This document shows, in pieces, positions 56,767 to 64,000 of a stretch of DNA of 64,000 nucleotides. The notes below the pieces were generated by a model. It ran no database searches. It was not told where the DNA came from and saw only the letters and a list, made by a program, of their open reading frames with translations. The DNA is from Fen-330 sp050008465 (GTDB lineage Bacteria; Acidobacteriota; Terriglobia; Bryobacterales; Bryobacteraceae): assembly GCA_050008465.1 (NCBI GenBank), contig JBEKMO010000010.1, positions 1-64,000 on the forward strand, in the 5' to 3' direction. The number at the start of each line of letters is the position of its first letter. Position 1 is the stretch's first letter. Both the position numbers and the translations under genes were made by a program.

Positions 56767-59505
56767 ATGAATAAATACGTCTATGCGTTCGGCGGTGGCA
56801 CGGCCGACGGCAGCGGAACGATGAAGGATGTCCTGGGCGGGAAGGGCGCGGGCCTGGCAGAGATGTCGCGCGCCGGCGTGCCTGTGCCGCCCGGGTTCAC
56901 GATTTCGACGGAAGTCTGCAACATCTACTTCCAGAACAACAACCAGGTCCCGGCCGATATCGAGAAGCAGATCGACCAGGCGCTGGGGGTGCTGGAGGGC
57001 CGCATGGGCCAAAAGCTCGGCGACACCGCCAACCCGCTGCTGGTCAGCGTCCGCTCGGGCGCCAAGTTCTCGATGCCCGGCATGATGGATACCGTCCTGA
57101 ACCTGGGGCTGAACGACCAGACGGTGAAGGCGGTCGAAGGGCGCAGCAACAACCCGCGCTTTGCCGCCGACTGCTACCGCCGGTTCATCCAGATGTTCGG
57201 CAACGTGGTGCTGGAGATCCCCAAGAGCGAATTCGACCACGTGCTGGAGGGCCGCAAGAAGAAGGTGAAGGCGAAGCTCGACACCGATCTGACCGCGACG
57301 GATCTCCAGGCGGTGATCGCCGAGTACAAGCAGGTGGTTGAGAAGAAGACCGGCAAGCCCTTCCCGCAGGCCGCCCACGAGCAGCTCAAGATGGCCATCG
57401 AGGCGGTGTTCCGCTCCTGGTTCAACCCGCGCGCGCAGCACTACCGCAAGATGAACAAGATCCCCGACGATCTGGGCACCGCGGTGAACGTGCAGGCGAT
57501 GGTGTTCGGCAACCTGGGCGAGACCTCGGCCACCGGCGTGGGCTTCACCCGCAATCCGGCCACCGGCGCCAAGGAGTTCTACGGCGAGTTCCTGACCAAC
57601 GCGCAGGGCGAAGACGTGGTGGCCGGCATCCGCACGCCGCACCCGCTCACCGAGCTCGACACGCTCATGCCCCAGGTCTACAACCAGCTCCACACAATCA
57701 CCAGCAGCCTCGAGAAGCATTACCGCGACGTCCAGGATTTCGAGTTCACCGTCCAGGACGGCAAGCTGTACATGCTGCAAACCCGCAACGGCAAGCGCAC
57801 CGGCCCGGCCGCCGTCAAGATCGCGGTGGATATGGTCGGAGAGGGCCTCATCACGAAGAAGGAAGCGGTGCTGCGGGTCGATCCGCAGCAACTGGATCAG
57901 CTTCTGCACCCGGTGATCGTGCCCGAGTCGCGCAAGACGCTGCAAAAGCTCGCGGTCGGTCTGCCGGCTTCGCCCGGCGCCGCGGTGGGCAAGGTCGTCT
58001 TCACCGCCGATGACGCGGTGGTGGCGGCCACGGCGAGCCCGGTGATCCTGGTTCGGGCCGAGACGGTTCCCGACGACATCCACGGCATGGAAGTGGCCAA
58101 GGGCATTCTGACCTCGCGCGGAGGCATGACCAGCCACGCGGCCGTGGTAGCCCGCGGAATGGGAATTCCGTGCGTGGCCGGCGCCGGCGCCATCCTCGTC
58201 GAGGAGCACAAGAAGCAGATCACCGTCACGCTTCCCGGCGGCACGACCGTGGCGCTGAAGGAAGGCGACTGGCTGTCGCTGGACGGCTCGACTGGCGAGG
58301 TGTTCGCCGGACAGGCGCAAACCGCCGATCCCGACCCCCGCTCCGGCGTGCTGGCTACCTTCATGGGCTGGGCGGACGAGTTCCGCGGCAGTTTCGGCGT
58401 GCGCGCCAATGCCGACATTCCGCGCGATGCCAAGGCGGCCCGCGCGTTCGGCGCCGAGGGCATCGGGTTGTGCCGCACCGAGCACATGTTCTTCGCCGAG
58501 GACCGCATCGCGCACATGCAGGCCATGATCATGGCCCGGGACGAGAAGGCGCGCCGCAAGGCTCTCCTAAAGCTGCTTCCGATGCAGCGCAGGGACTTCG
58601 CCGGGCTGTTTATGGCCATGGACGGTTTCCCGGTGGTCATCCGCACACTGGACCCGCCGCTGCACGAGTTCCTGCCCAAGCGCGAGGAGTTGATGGTCGA
58701 CCTCGCCAGGCTGCCCCACCTCGACTTCAAGGCGAAGAAGGAGATGGCGGGCCGTTACAATATCAGCGTCGGCGAGTTGAAGACGCGGCTGCCCGAGTTG
58801 CTGCACCGCGTCGAAGAGTTGCATGAGTTCAATCCCATGCTGGGGCTGCGCGGCTGCAGGCTGGGCATTCTCTATCCCGAGATCACCGAGATGCAGGCGC
58901 GCGCCATTTTCGAAGCCGTGGTTCTGGCGGCCAAGAAGGGCGCGAAGGTCATTCCCGAAGTCATGATCCCGCTGGTGGGCTCGGTTAAGGAGCTCGAGAA
59001 CCAGAAGGCGATCGTGGTGAAGGTGGCCGAAGAGGTGCTCGGCAAGGCCGGGATGAAGGACCAGAAGTACATGGTTGGGACCATGATCGAGATCCCGCGG
59101 GCGGCGCTGACCGCCGACCAGGTGGCCAAGGAGGCCGAGTTCTTCAGCTTCGGCACCAACGATCTGACGCAGACCGCGCTGGGCATTTCGCGCGACGATT
59201 ACGTGCGGTTCTCGAAGGTCTACCAGGACCTGAAGCTGTTCCCGGCGGACCCGTTCGCGGTGCTGGACCAGGAAGGGGTGGGCAAGCTGGTGGAAATGGC
59301 GGTGAAACTGGGCCGCCAGACCCGGCCAGACCTGGAGATCGGCATCTGCGGCGAGCACGGCGGCGAGCCCAGCTCGGTGGAATTCTGCTACCGGGTGGGG
59401 ATGAACTACGTGTCGTGCTCCCCGTACCGGGTGCCGATCGCCCGGCTGGCCGCGGCGCAGGCGGCGATCAGCGGCGACAAGAGCGAGACCACGCGCACGG
59501 CGTAG
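56767..59505 (+). CDS. ppdK: Pyruvate, phosphate dikinase
   Basis: 912 aa, standard length. N-terminal ATP-grasp (YVYAFGGGTADGSGTMKDVLGGKGAGLAEM), the phosphohistidine domain with LTSRGGMTSHAAVVARGMGIPCV, and the C-terminal PEP/pyruvate barrel with LCRTEHMFF and the catalytic Cys in GICGEHGGEPSSVEF. It interconverts PEP and pyruvate using ATP/PPi or AMP. A perfect 16-bp terminator hairpin follows. The last 82 codons and terminator appear again at 61540-61849, beyond the restriction-modification cassette. Confidence 0.97.
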   Translation: MNKYVYAFGGGTADGSGTMKDVLGGKGAGLAEMSRAGVPVPPGFTISTEVCNIYFQNNNQVPADIEKQIDQALGVLEGRMGQKLGDTANPLLVSVRSGAKFSMPGMMDTVLNLGLNDQTVKAVEGRSNNPRFAADCYRRFIQMFGNVVLEIPKSEFDHVLEGRKKKVKAKLDTDLTATDLQAVIAEYKQVVEKKTGKPFPQAAHEQLKMAIEAVFRSWFNPRAQHYRKMNKIPDDLGTAVNVQAMVFGNLGETSATGVGFTRNPATGAKEFYGEFLTNAQGEDVVAGIRTPHPLTELDTLMPQVYNQLHTITSSLEKHYRDVQDFEFTVQDGKLYMLQTRNGKRTGPAAVKIAVDMVGEGLITKKEAVLRVDPQQLDQLLHPVIVPESRKTLQKLAVGLPASPGAAVGKVVFTADDAVVAATASPVILVRAETVPDDIHGMEVAKGILTSRGGMTSHAAVVARGMGIPCVAGAGAILVEEHKKQITVTLPGGTTVALKEGDWLSLDGSTGEVFAGQAQTADPDPRSGVLATFMGWADEFRGSFGVRANADIPRDAKAARAFGAEGIGLCRTEHMFFAEDRIAHMQAMIMARDEKARRKALLKLLPMQRRDFAGLFMAMDGFPVVIRTLDPPLHEFLPKREELMVDLARLPHLDFKAKKEMAGRYNISVGELKTRLPELLHRVEELHEFNPMLGLRGCRLGILYPEITEMQARAIFEAVVLAAKKGAKVIPEVMIPLVGSVKELENQKAIVVKVAEEVLGKAGMKDQKYMVGTMIEIPRAALTADQVAKEAEFFSFGTNDLTQTALGISRDDYVRFSKVYQDLKLFPADPFAVLDQEGVGKLVEMAVKLGRQTRPDLEIGICGEHGGEPSSVEFCYRVGMNYVSCSPYRVPIARLAAAQAAISGDKSETTRTA

Positions 59506-59568
59506 GTTTCACTGCAACTCTGTATTCCACCACCGCCCGGCCCTCGCGGGCCGGGCGGTGGTGTTTTT
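59260..59568 (+). repeat. 3' end of ppdK plus terminator, duplicated at 61540-61849
   Basis: The coding parts (246 bp) align without gaps with 22 mismatches, counted by eye; 21 are silent and one changes Gly to Asp. The terminators are the same with loops of 4 and 5 nt. Similarity starts abruptly at the codon for Val in FAVLDQEG and stops after the terminator. Confidence 0.95.
59528..59568 (+). terminator. ppdK rho-independent terminator
   Basis: CACCACCGCCCGGCCC pairs fully with GGGCCGGGCGGTGGTG over a 4-nt TCGC loop, followed by TTTTT. A very stable terminator for the recO-ppdK operon. Confidence 0.92.
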
Positions 59569-59661
59569 GGCGCCTTCGGGGCGTGATTCCGCCCGCGCGG
59601 GTACCCCAGCAGTTCGAGATTCGGGCAGAACCTGTTTTGGGATTATTCCACAATCGGTTCT

Positions 59662-59919
59662 ATGCTTGTTCCCTTCAGGCCACACAACGTGGGGAACGAA
59701 GCGTCAAAGAGGTTCCGGGGACTTCTGATCGAGGCCAGGAAGCGCGCGGGCCTCACACAGTACGAGTTGGCTGCCCGTTTGAAGCGACCGCAATCGTTCG
59801 TCTCAAAATTCGAGCGCGGCGAGCGGCGGCTCGACGTACTGGAGTTCCGTGAAGTTGCCCAAGCGCTGGGAACCGACCCGATCCGTTTCCTGCGCAGGCT
59901 CTATCGAGAGGCGCCATGA
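59662..59919 (+). CDS. XRE-family HTH regulator, probable R-M controller protein
   Basis: 85 aa. RFRGLLIEARKRAGLTQYELAARLKRPQSFVSKFERGERRLDVLEFREVAQALG is a Cro/C1-type helix-turn-helix of the size of restriction-modification controller (C) proteins. It overlaps the nuclease gene by 4 bp and so is co-translated with it. C proteins delay endonuclease expression until methylation is established. No clear C-box repeat was found upstream; GGATTATTCC at 59640-59649 is a small near-palindrome. Confidence 0.85.
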   Translation: MLVPFRPHNVGNEASKRFRGLLIEARKRAGLTQYELAARLKRPQSFVSKFERGERRLDVLEFREVAQALGTDPIRFLRRLYREAP

Positions 59920-60536
59920 GGATCGTGCGGGTCGAGACCCTCTTGAGTCGCGGTCCATACCCGAAATCCCGCCACTGGAAGCGGACTCGGAAGACCATCC
60001 ATGAGGCGGCCTCGCGGTGCTGCTGGCCGCCTGGGAGCGGATCCTTCACGATCTACTCGGAGAGCGGGAAGAATCGGGGAGAGCGCAACGGAGTCCTGCC
60101 CATCAAGAGGGAGTTCGTCGAGCATCTCAGGGACAAGGGCTGGGCCATCGAGGGCAAAGCCAAGAGTGCTATGGGCCGCTGTGTTCGCCATTTCGACGCC
60201 GTGATCGCCGGACCGGACGGCCCGATTGTGGTCGAGTGGAAGACGGGCAACATCTCATCCAGCCATCTCTCCATGAACAAAATGTCGCTGCTCTTGAGTT
60301 CCGGGCTGATTGCTGCTGGAACCATGGTGGTCCCGTCCCGCGAACTGTACAAGCACTTGGCAGACCGCGCGGGAAGTATCCCGGAACTCGAGCCCTATTT
60401 CCCGATTTGGAATTCCATTCCATGTGAGAATGGGCTGCTCGAAATCCTGGTTATCGAACACGACAGGACAAGCTACGACGTTCCGAAGATACCAAGGCTG
60501 ATCTCCGGCAGGGCCAGGGGTTGGCCCTCGACATAG
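59916..60536 (+). CDS. BglII/BstYI-type type II restriction endonuclease
   Basis: 206 aa. HFDAVIAGPDGPIVVEWKTGNISSSH carries the PD-(D/E)xK site (D, then E-x-K as E-W-K), and MNKMSLLLSSGLIAAGTMVVPSRELYKHLADRAGSIPELEPYFPIW matches the BglII/BstYI family as I know it, whose members cut GATC-containing sites such as R-GATC-Y or AGATCT. The specificity here is not deducible with confidence. The 3' end overlaps the convergent methyltransferase by 64 bp. Confidence 0.8.
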   Translation: MRIVRVETLLSRGPYPKSRHWKRTRKTIHEAASRCCWPPGSGSFTIYSESGKNRGERNGVLPIKREFVEHLRDKGWAIEGKAKSAMGRCVRHFDAVIAGPDGPIVVEWKTGNISSSHLSMNKMSLLLSSGLIAAGTMVVPSRELYKHLADRAGSIPELEPYFPIWNSIPCENGLLEILVIEHDRTSYDVPKIPRLISGRARGWPST

Positions 60537-61417
60537 TCGCCACTCTTGTGGTTGTGGATACCGCCTCCCTCGAGGCGTTCCACGATTTCGACGGCGAAGT
60601 CGATTTCCATTCCAAGCCAACGCCGGTTCTTCTTTTCGCAGACGGCAAGGGTGGTGCCGCTCCCGCCGAAAGGATCCAGGACCAAGTCGCCAGGGCACGT
60701 GCTCATTTCGACTACCCGGTCCAAGATCTTCGTGGAGAGGGCGTTCGCCCGCCGCTCTCTCGACTTGAACTTCCAGTGTCGCACCGGGGGTATGTCGGTC
60801 CATACATCTTTGAGGTTGACGCCTTTCGGGTTCATTGCGTCGCGGTGCCCACCATAGTCCTTGACTTCTCCTCCGCAATGACGGCACGTCAGGATCGGTG
60901 TCCTGATCCGCCTGAACGTCTTGGCCCTGCCTTTCGTGTAGTAAAGGAGGCTGTAGTGGCTGGGGTGGAGCCGTCCCGGAATCGGGAGACAAGTCGAGAT
61001 CTCCACAGCAATCCAGTGGCGGAAATCCATCCCCAACGAGGTCAGGTACGCCCCGAGAAGAACGTTCCATTTCGGAAGGTTGTAGAGAAAGAGCGCGCCA
61101 CCCGGTTTCAGGGTTCTTACGCACTCCCGAATCCACCGATGGCACCAATCAAGGTACTCACTGTCCGGGCGTTCGTCTGTACAGTTCTGTCCATACTCCT
61201 TGCCCAGATTGAACGGCGGGTCTGCAAAGACGGTGTCCACTACCGCGTCTCTGATGGCGGGGAGGATCTCCATGCAATCACGATCGAAGAGGGCGCCCAG
61301 GGCCGTGATGTAGTACGGATGGACTGACTCGTCCTTGAAGTATTCAGGGACTTGGAAGTCACGGTCCTCCCACTGGAGCCGGGGCTAACGAACAAGCTGC
61401 ATGGCCGGAATCATCAT
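60473..61417 (-). pseudogene. DNA methyltransferase of the R-M system with an in-frame amber codon
   Basis: The body (266 aa from an internal ATG at 61273) is an N4-cytosine/N6-adenine methyltransferase: VFADPPFNLGKEYGQN is the DPPF/Y catalytic motif and LVLDPFGGSGTTLAVCEKKNRRWLGMEID the SAM motif, with HCGGEVKDYGG in between. The true start is probably ATG 61417, with GAGGTGAGGT 3-8 bp upstream. From there the frame reads MMIPAMQLVR, then TAG at 61387-61385, then PRLQWEDRDFQVPEYF and HPYYITALGALFDRDCMEIL, which matches the normal N-terminus of the family. So a nonsense codon at position 11 interrupts it; only a start at the internal ATG, 48 codons downstream, could avoid it. Confidence 0.75.
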
Positions 61418-61448
61418 TGTACCTCACCTCGCGGGAAATGACGAACCA

Positions 61449-61471
61449 GGAAAACCCAAAACCGGTTTTCC
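61449..61471 (+). promoter_or_regulatory. Inverted repeat upstream of the methyltransferase
   Basis: GGAAAACC (61449-61456) and GGTTTTCC (61464-61471) form a perfect 8-bp inverted repeat with a 7-bp spacer, 32 bp upstream of the methyltransferase start. It could be a binding site for the HTH controller or another regulator. Confidence 0.4.
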
Positions 61472-61539
61472 AGTAAGGGATCGGCTGGGGCGGGGAACGA
61501 CTTTAGGGCAGCCGGCACGAAGGCCGGCACCGAGCGTCC

Positions 61540-61785
61540 GTGCTGGACCAAGAAGGAGTCGACAAGCTGGTCGAAATGGCGGTGAAGCTGGGCCGCCAGA
61601 CCCGTCCGGACCTGGAGATCGGCATCTGTGGCGAGCACGGCGGCGAGCCGAGCTCGGTGGAATTCTGCTACCGGGTGGGGATGAACTACGTGTCGTGCTC
61701 TCCCTACCGCGTCCCCATCGCCCGCCTCGCCGCCGCCCAAGCCGCCATCAGCGGCGACAAGAGCGAGACCACGCGCACGGCGTAG
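61540..61785 (+). pseudogene. ppdK: ppdK 3' fragment (last 82 codons)
   Basis: Encodes LDQEGVDKLVEMAVKLGRQT through the C-terminus of pyruvate phosphate dikinase, including GICGEHGGEPSSVEF. It is complete to the stop and followed by the same terminator, but has no upstream part. The silent-site divergence from the resident gene shows that it evolved as a functional gene end in a related genome. Confidence 0.93.
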
Positions 61786-61807
61786 TTTTCACTGCAACTC
61801 TGCATTG

Positions 61808-61849
61808 CACCACCGCCCGGCCCCGCAAGGGCCGGGCGGTGGTGTTTTT
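61808..61849 (+). terminator. Second copy of the ppdK terminator
   Basis: The 16-bp stem is identical to that at 59528-59568 with a 5-nt loop (CGCAA in place of TCGC), followed by TTTTT. Confidence 0.9.
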
Positions 61850-61918
61850 GGGCTGGGTTCTCGCCCAGGCCAGCAAAGCCAGACCTTTCACGGGCCTTGT
61901 TCGGTATAAGATAGAGCC

Positions 61919-62137
61919 ATGAGTACAGCGGATGCGGTGATCGTGAGTTCGCCCGACGTCCTTGGTGGGACGCCCGTTTTCAGGGGTACACGCGTCCCGT
62001 TCCAGACCTTCATGGACTATCTCGAAGCCGGCCATCCCCTCACCGAGTTCCTGGAAGACTATCCGAGCGTGGCCCGCGAAGCGGCGGTTGCGGCACTGGA
62101 GCAAGCGAAGGCCTTGCTGCTGGCACGCGTTGCATGA
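61919..62137 (+). CDS. DUF433-family antitoxin
   Basis: 72 aa. VIVSSPDVLGGTPVFRGTRVPFQTFMDYLEAGHPLTEFLEDYPSVAREAA is the DUF433 (VapB-type) signature: G-G-x-P-x-x-x-G-T-R-V and the DYPxV HTH-like part. Paired with the PIN-like gene that overlaps its stop by 4 bp (ATGA). Located 70 bp after the duplicated ppdK terminator. Confidence 0.88.
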   Translation: MSTADAVIVSSPDVLGGTPVFRGTRVPFQTFMDYLEAGHPLTEFLEDYPSVAREAAVAALEQAKALLLARVA

Positions 62138-62451
62138 GAATCCTTTTCGACGAGTGCCTGCCGCGGCGCCTGAAGAACTGCCTGCCGGGACTCGACTGCC
62201 GGACCGCTCCGGAGATGGGGTGGGCGGGGAAGAGCAACAGTGATTTGCTCGCCCTCGCGGAACCATCGTTCAGTGTGCTCATCGCGATGGACGCCAACCT
62301 CGACTATCAGCAGAACCTTCGAGGCCGCCGTCTGTCCGTCATCATCCTCCGCGCAAGATCGAATCGGTACGAGGATCTGGCGCCGCTGGCGCTTGCGATC
62401 GCCGAGGCAGTGGAGGCGATCAAGCCGGGAGCGATGGTCCGCGTTGCCTGA
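62134..62451 (+). CDS. DUF5615 PIN-like toxin
   Basis: 105 aa. MRILFDECLPRRLKNCLPGLDC and SDLLALAEPSFSVLIAMDANLDYQQNL are the DUF5615 PIN-like fold, with acidic residues at FDE and MDAN as metal ligands. Such proteins are predicted RNases neutralised by the DUF433 partner. Start overlaps the antitoxin stop. Confidence 0.88.
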   Translation: MRILFDECLPRRLKNCLPGLDCRTAPEMGWAGKSNSDLLALAEPSFSVLIAMDANLDYQQNLRGRRLSVIILRARSNRYEDLAPLALAIAEAVEAIKPGAMVRVA

Positions 62452-62551
62452 AGGAGACTGCCGGGCGGGCAGATCGCGCTGGCCACGGAGACCCTCGTTC
62501 AAATCGGGTGGAGAATCCAGGTAGCATAAGGGGTGCGTTTGTGATTCAAAC

Positions 62552-64000
62552 ATGGGAAACGGCAAAGACGTTGTCATCGGCATAGACAGCAGCACCACCG
62601 CTACGAAGGCGATCGCCTGGAGAGGCGACGGCGGGATCGCGGGGATCGGGCGCAGCCCGATACCGCTCGCCAGCCCAGCCAACGGCCGGTATGAGCAGAA
62701 CCCGGAGGACTGGTGGCGGTCTGCCTGCAAGGCGTTGGGAGACTTGTGGGAGCAGGTAGCGCCAGAACGGGTTGCCGCCGTGGCGATCTCCAACCAGCGG
62801 GAAACCTTCGCGCCGCTGGGGCCGCAAGGCGATCCGGTTCGGCCGGCCATCGTGTGGCTCGACCAGCGGTGTGAACAGGAGGTGGCCTGGCTCGCCGGCA
62901 GGGTCGGCAAGGACGAGATTCATCGAATCTCGGGAAAACCGCCCGACATGGCGCCGGTAGCCTACCGGATTGCCTGGATGCTGCGCTGGGAAACGGAGCT
63001 GTTCCGTGCCACCGCCATGTTCGCGGACGTCCATAGCTACCTGGTTTGGCGGCTCGCCGGGGCGTTTCGAACGAGCTGGGCGAGCGCGGACCCGCTGGGC
63101 CTGTTCGACATGGAGCGGAAAATCTGGTCTCCGGAGGTGATGGCCGCGCTGGAGTTGCGTGAGGAGCAACTGCCGCAGTTGGCAGCCCCCGGGAGCGTGG
63201 TCGGTGTGGTCGGCGACTCCGCTGCCGCCGCAACCGGGCTCGCTCCGGGTACGCTGGTAGTCGCCGGGGGCGGTGACGGACAGGCTGCGGGTCTGGGGGT
63301 CAACGCGCTGGTTCCCTGGCGCGCCTATCTGAATCTCGGAACCGCGGTCGTCTCGGGCACCTACTCTCGCGAATACCGTACCGGCACGGCGTGGCGCACC
63401 ATGGGGAGTTGTTCGGGCGAGGGCTACTACTACGAGACGAGCCTCCGGGCCGGGACCTTCCTCCTGGATTGGTTTGTGCGCCACCTCTGCCAGGCGCCGG
63501 AGGGAGACCGCGGCATCTACGAGAGGCTGGAGGCCGAAGCGGCGAATGCCCCCATCGGCAGCGACGGGCTGCTCACATTGCCGTACTGGGGCGCGGTGAT
63601 GACGCCTTACTGGGACCCTCAGGCCAGGGGATGCTTCGTAGGGTTCACGGCATCCCACCGCCTCGGTCACATCTATCGATCCCTCCTGGAGGGCATCGCC
63701 TTGGAACAGACGCTGGTGACCGGCATGATCGAGGAGCAGACCAAGGCCGGGGTCCGGGAGTTCGTGGCGATTGGGGGCGGCGCTTCGAGCGACCTGTGGT
63801 GTCAGATCTTGGCGGACGCTTCCGGCAAGGTTGTCCGCAGATCCCGGACTGTTGAGGCCTCCAGCCTGGGGGCGGCCATTTGCGCGGCAGTGGGCGCGGG
63901 TTGGTTCCCGAGTGCGGCCACCGCTGCCGAGGCGATGTGCGGCGAAATCACTCGGGTAACGGAACCCTGCCCGCAACGCGCCGCACGTTACGCCGAACTT
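62552..64000 (+). CDS. FGGY-family carbohydrate kinase (xylulokinase-like), 3' end outside window
   Basis: The frame runs from ATG 62552 to the right edge: 483 codons without a stop. VVIGIDSSTTATKAIAW is the phosphate-binding loop, AVAISNQRETFAPL and AIVWLDQRCEQEV match FGGY_N, and LNLGTAVVSGTY and EFVAIGGGASSDLWCQILAD the FGGY_C ATP site. The enzyme phosphorylates a sugar such as xylulose; the exact sugar is not certain. Few residues should be missing. The gene has no partner inside the window. Confidence 0.9.
   Translation, partial: MGNGKDVVIGIDSSTTATKAIAWRGDGGIAGIGRSPIPLASPANGRYEQNPEDWWRSACKALGDLWEQVAPERVAAVAISNQRETFAPLGPQGDPVRPAIVWLDQRCEQEVAWLAGRVGKDEIHRISGKPPDMAPVAYRIAWMLRWETELFRATAMFADVHSYLVWRLAGAFRTSWASADPLGLFDMERKIWSPEVMAALELREEQLPQLAAPGSVVGVVGDSAAAATGLAPGTLVVAGGGDGQAAGLGVNALVPWRAYLNLGTAVVSGTYSREYRTGTAWRTMGSCSGEGYYYETSLRAGTFLLDWFVRHLCQAPEGDRGIYERLEAEAANAPIGSDGLLTLPYWGAVMTPYWDPQARGCFVGFTASHRLGHIYRSLLEGIALEQTLVTGMIEEQTKAGVREFVAIGGGASSDLWCQILADASGKVVRRSRTVEASSLGAAICAAVGAGWFPSAATAAEAMCGEITRVTEPCPQRAARYAEL

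Noticed and set aside
62546..63976. Minus-strand 476-aa frame at the right edge
   Set aside because: It is the shadow of the FGGY kinase, which lacks a stop in the window but has clear kinase motifs.

Overview
The window is high-GC bacterial DNA, most likely from an acidobacterium of the Solibacter/Bryobacter type. This is inference from gene content: an orphan MacB-like 'ADOP' permease without an ATPase, TPR proteins with the YLRGRYFWNKRT-type repeat, a Yip1-TPR fusion, the repetitive SQRQIEANRRNA family, and the order recO-glyQ-glyS-ppdK. No rRNA, complete tRNA, integrase or transposase gene was found.

Layout. 1-11.8 kb: the end of a TPR protein, an FAD oxidoreductase, three genes that may belong to an injection-system or polymorphic-toxin accessory set, purU, and a complete RND efflux operon (adaptor, pump, outer-membrane channel). 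11.8-18.2 kb is accessory: a MazEF-like module between two 58-bp repeats, a Phd antitoxin with a beheaded RelE-type toxin, a TIR / membrane / cold-shock-domain fusion protein, and a two-gene DUF488 cassette bracketed by a direct repeat. 18.3-32.2 kb is mostly core: CocE-type hydrolase, Yip1-TPR protein, thioesterase, cupredoxin, ADOP permease, gltBD and a divergent LysR regulator. 32.2-45.5 kb is a composite island of visibly lower GC. It carries a five-gene operon of unknown function (nucleotidyltransferase, metallophosphoesterase, APC permease, membrane protein, 768-aa protein), a PqqD / methyltransferase / Cys-rich / B12-type radical SAM operon that looks like RiPP biosynthesis, and an HEPN-MNT toxin-antitoxin pair. 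45.7-59.5 kb is core again: pmbA/tldD, an MBL-fold hydrolase, a candidate structured RNA, recO, glyQS and ppdK. 59.6-62.5 kb holds a BglII/BstYI-like restriction-modification cassette and a DUF433/DUF5615 toxin-antitoxin pair. An FGGY sugar kinase runs off the right edge.

The most striking pattern is how the accessory cassettes sit. Each follows an intact chromosomal gene and is closed by a second, truncated copy of that gene's end. The last 82 codons plus terminator of ppdK are repeated beyond the restriction-modification cassette, with 22 mismatches of which 21 are silent. The last 252 codons of the lysR gene are repeated beyond the 11-kb island, and its last 30 codons plus downstream DNA are repeated again beyond the HEPN-MNT pair. 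The DUF488 cassette is bracketed by two copies of the 5' region of its neighbour. This is what single-crossover (Campbell-type) capture of circular DNA carrying an orthologous gene end would leave, and no recombinase is visible.

Other points of note: the restriction-modification methyltransferase has a strong ribosome-binding site but an in-frame amber codon at codon 11; the TIR protein fuses a predicted NADase to a cold-shock domain flanked by two copies of an unrecognised domain; and the gltB/lysR divergent region shows two good promoters, with a perfect LysR-type palindrome filling the lysR spacer.
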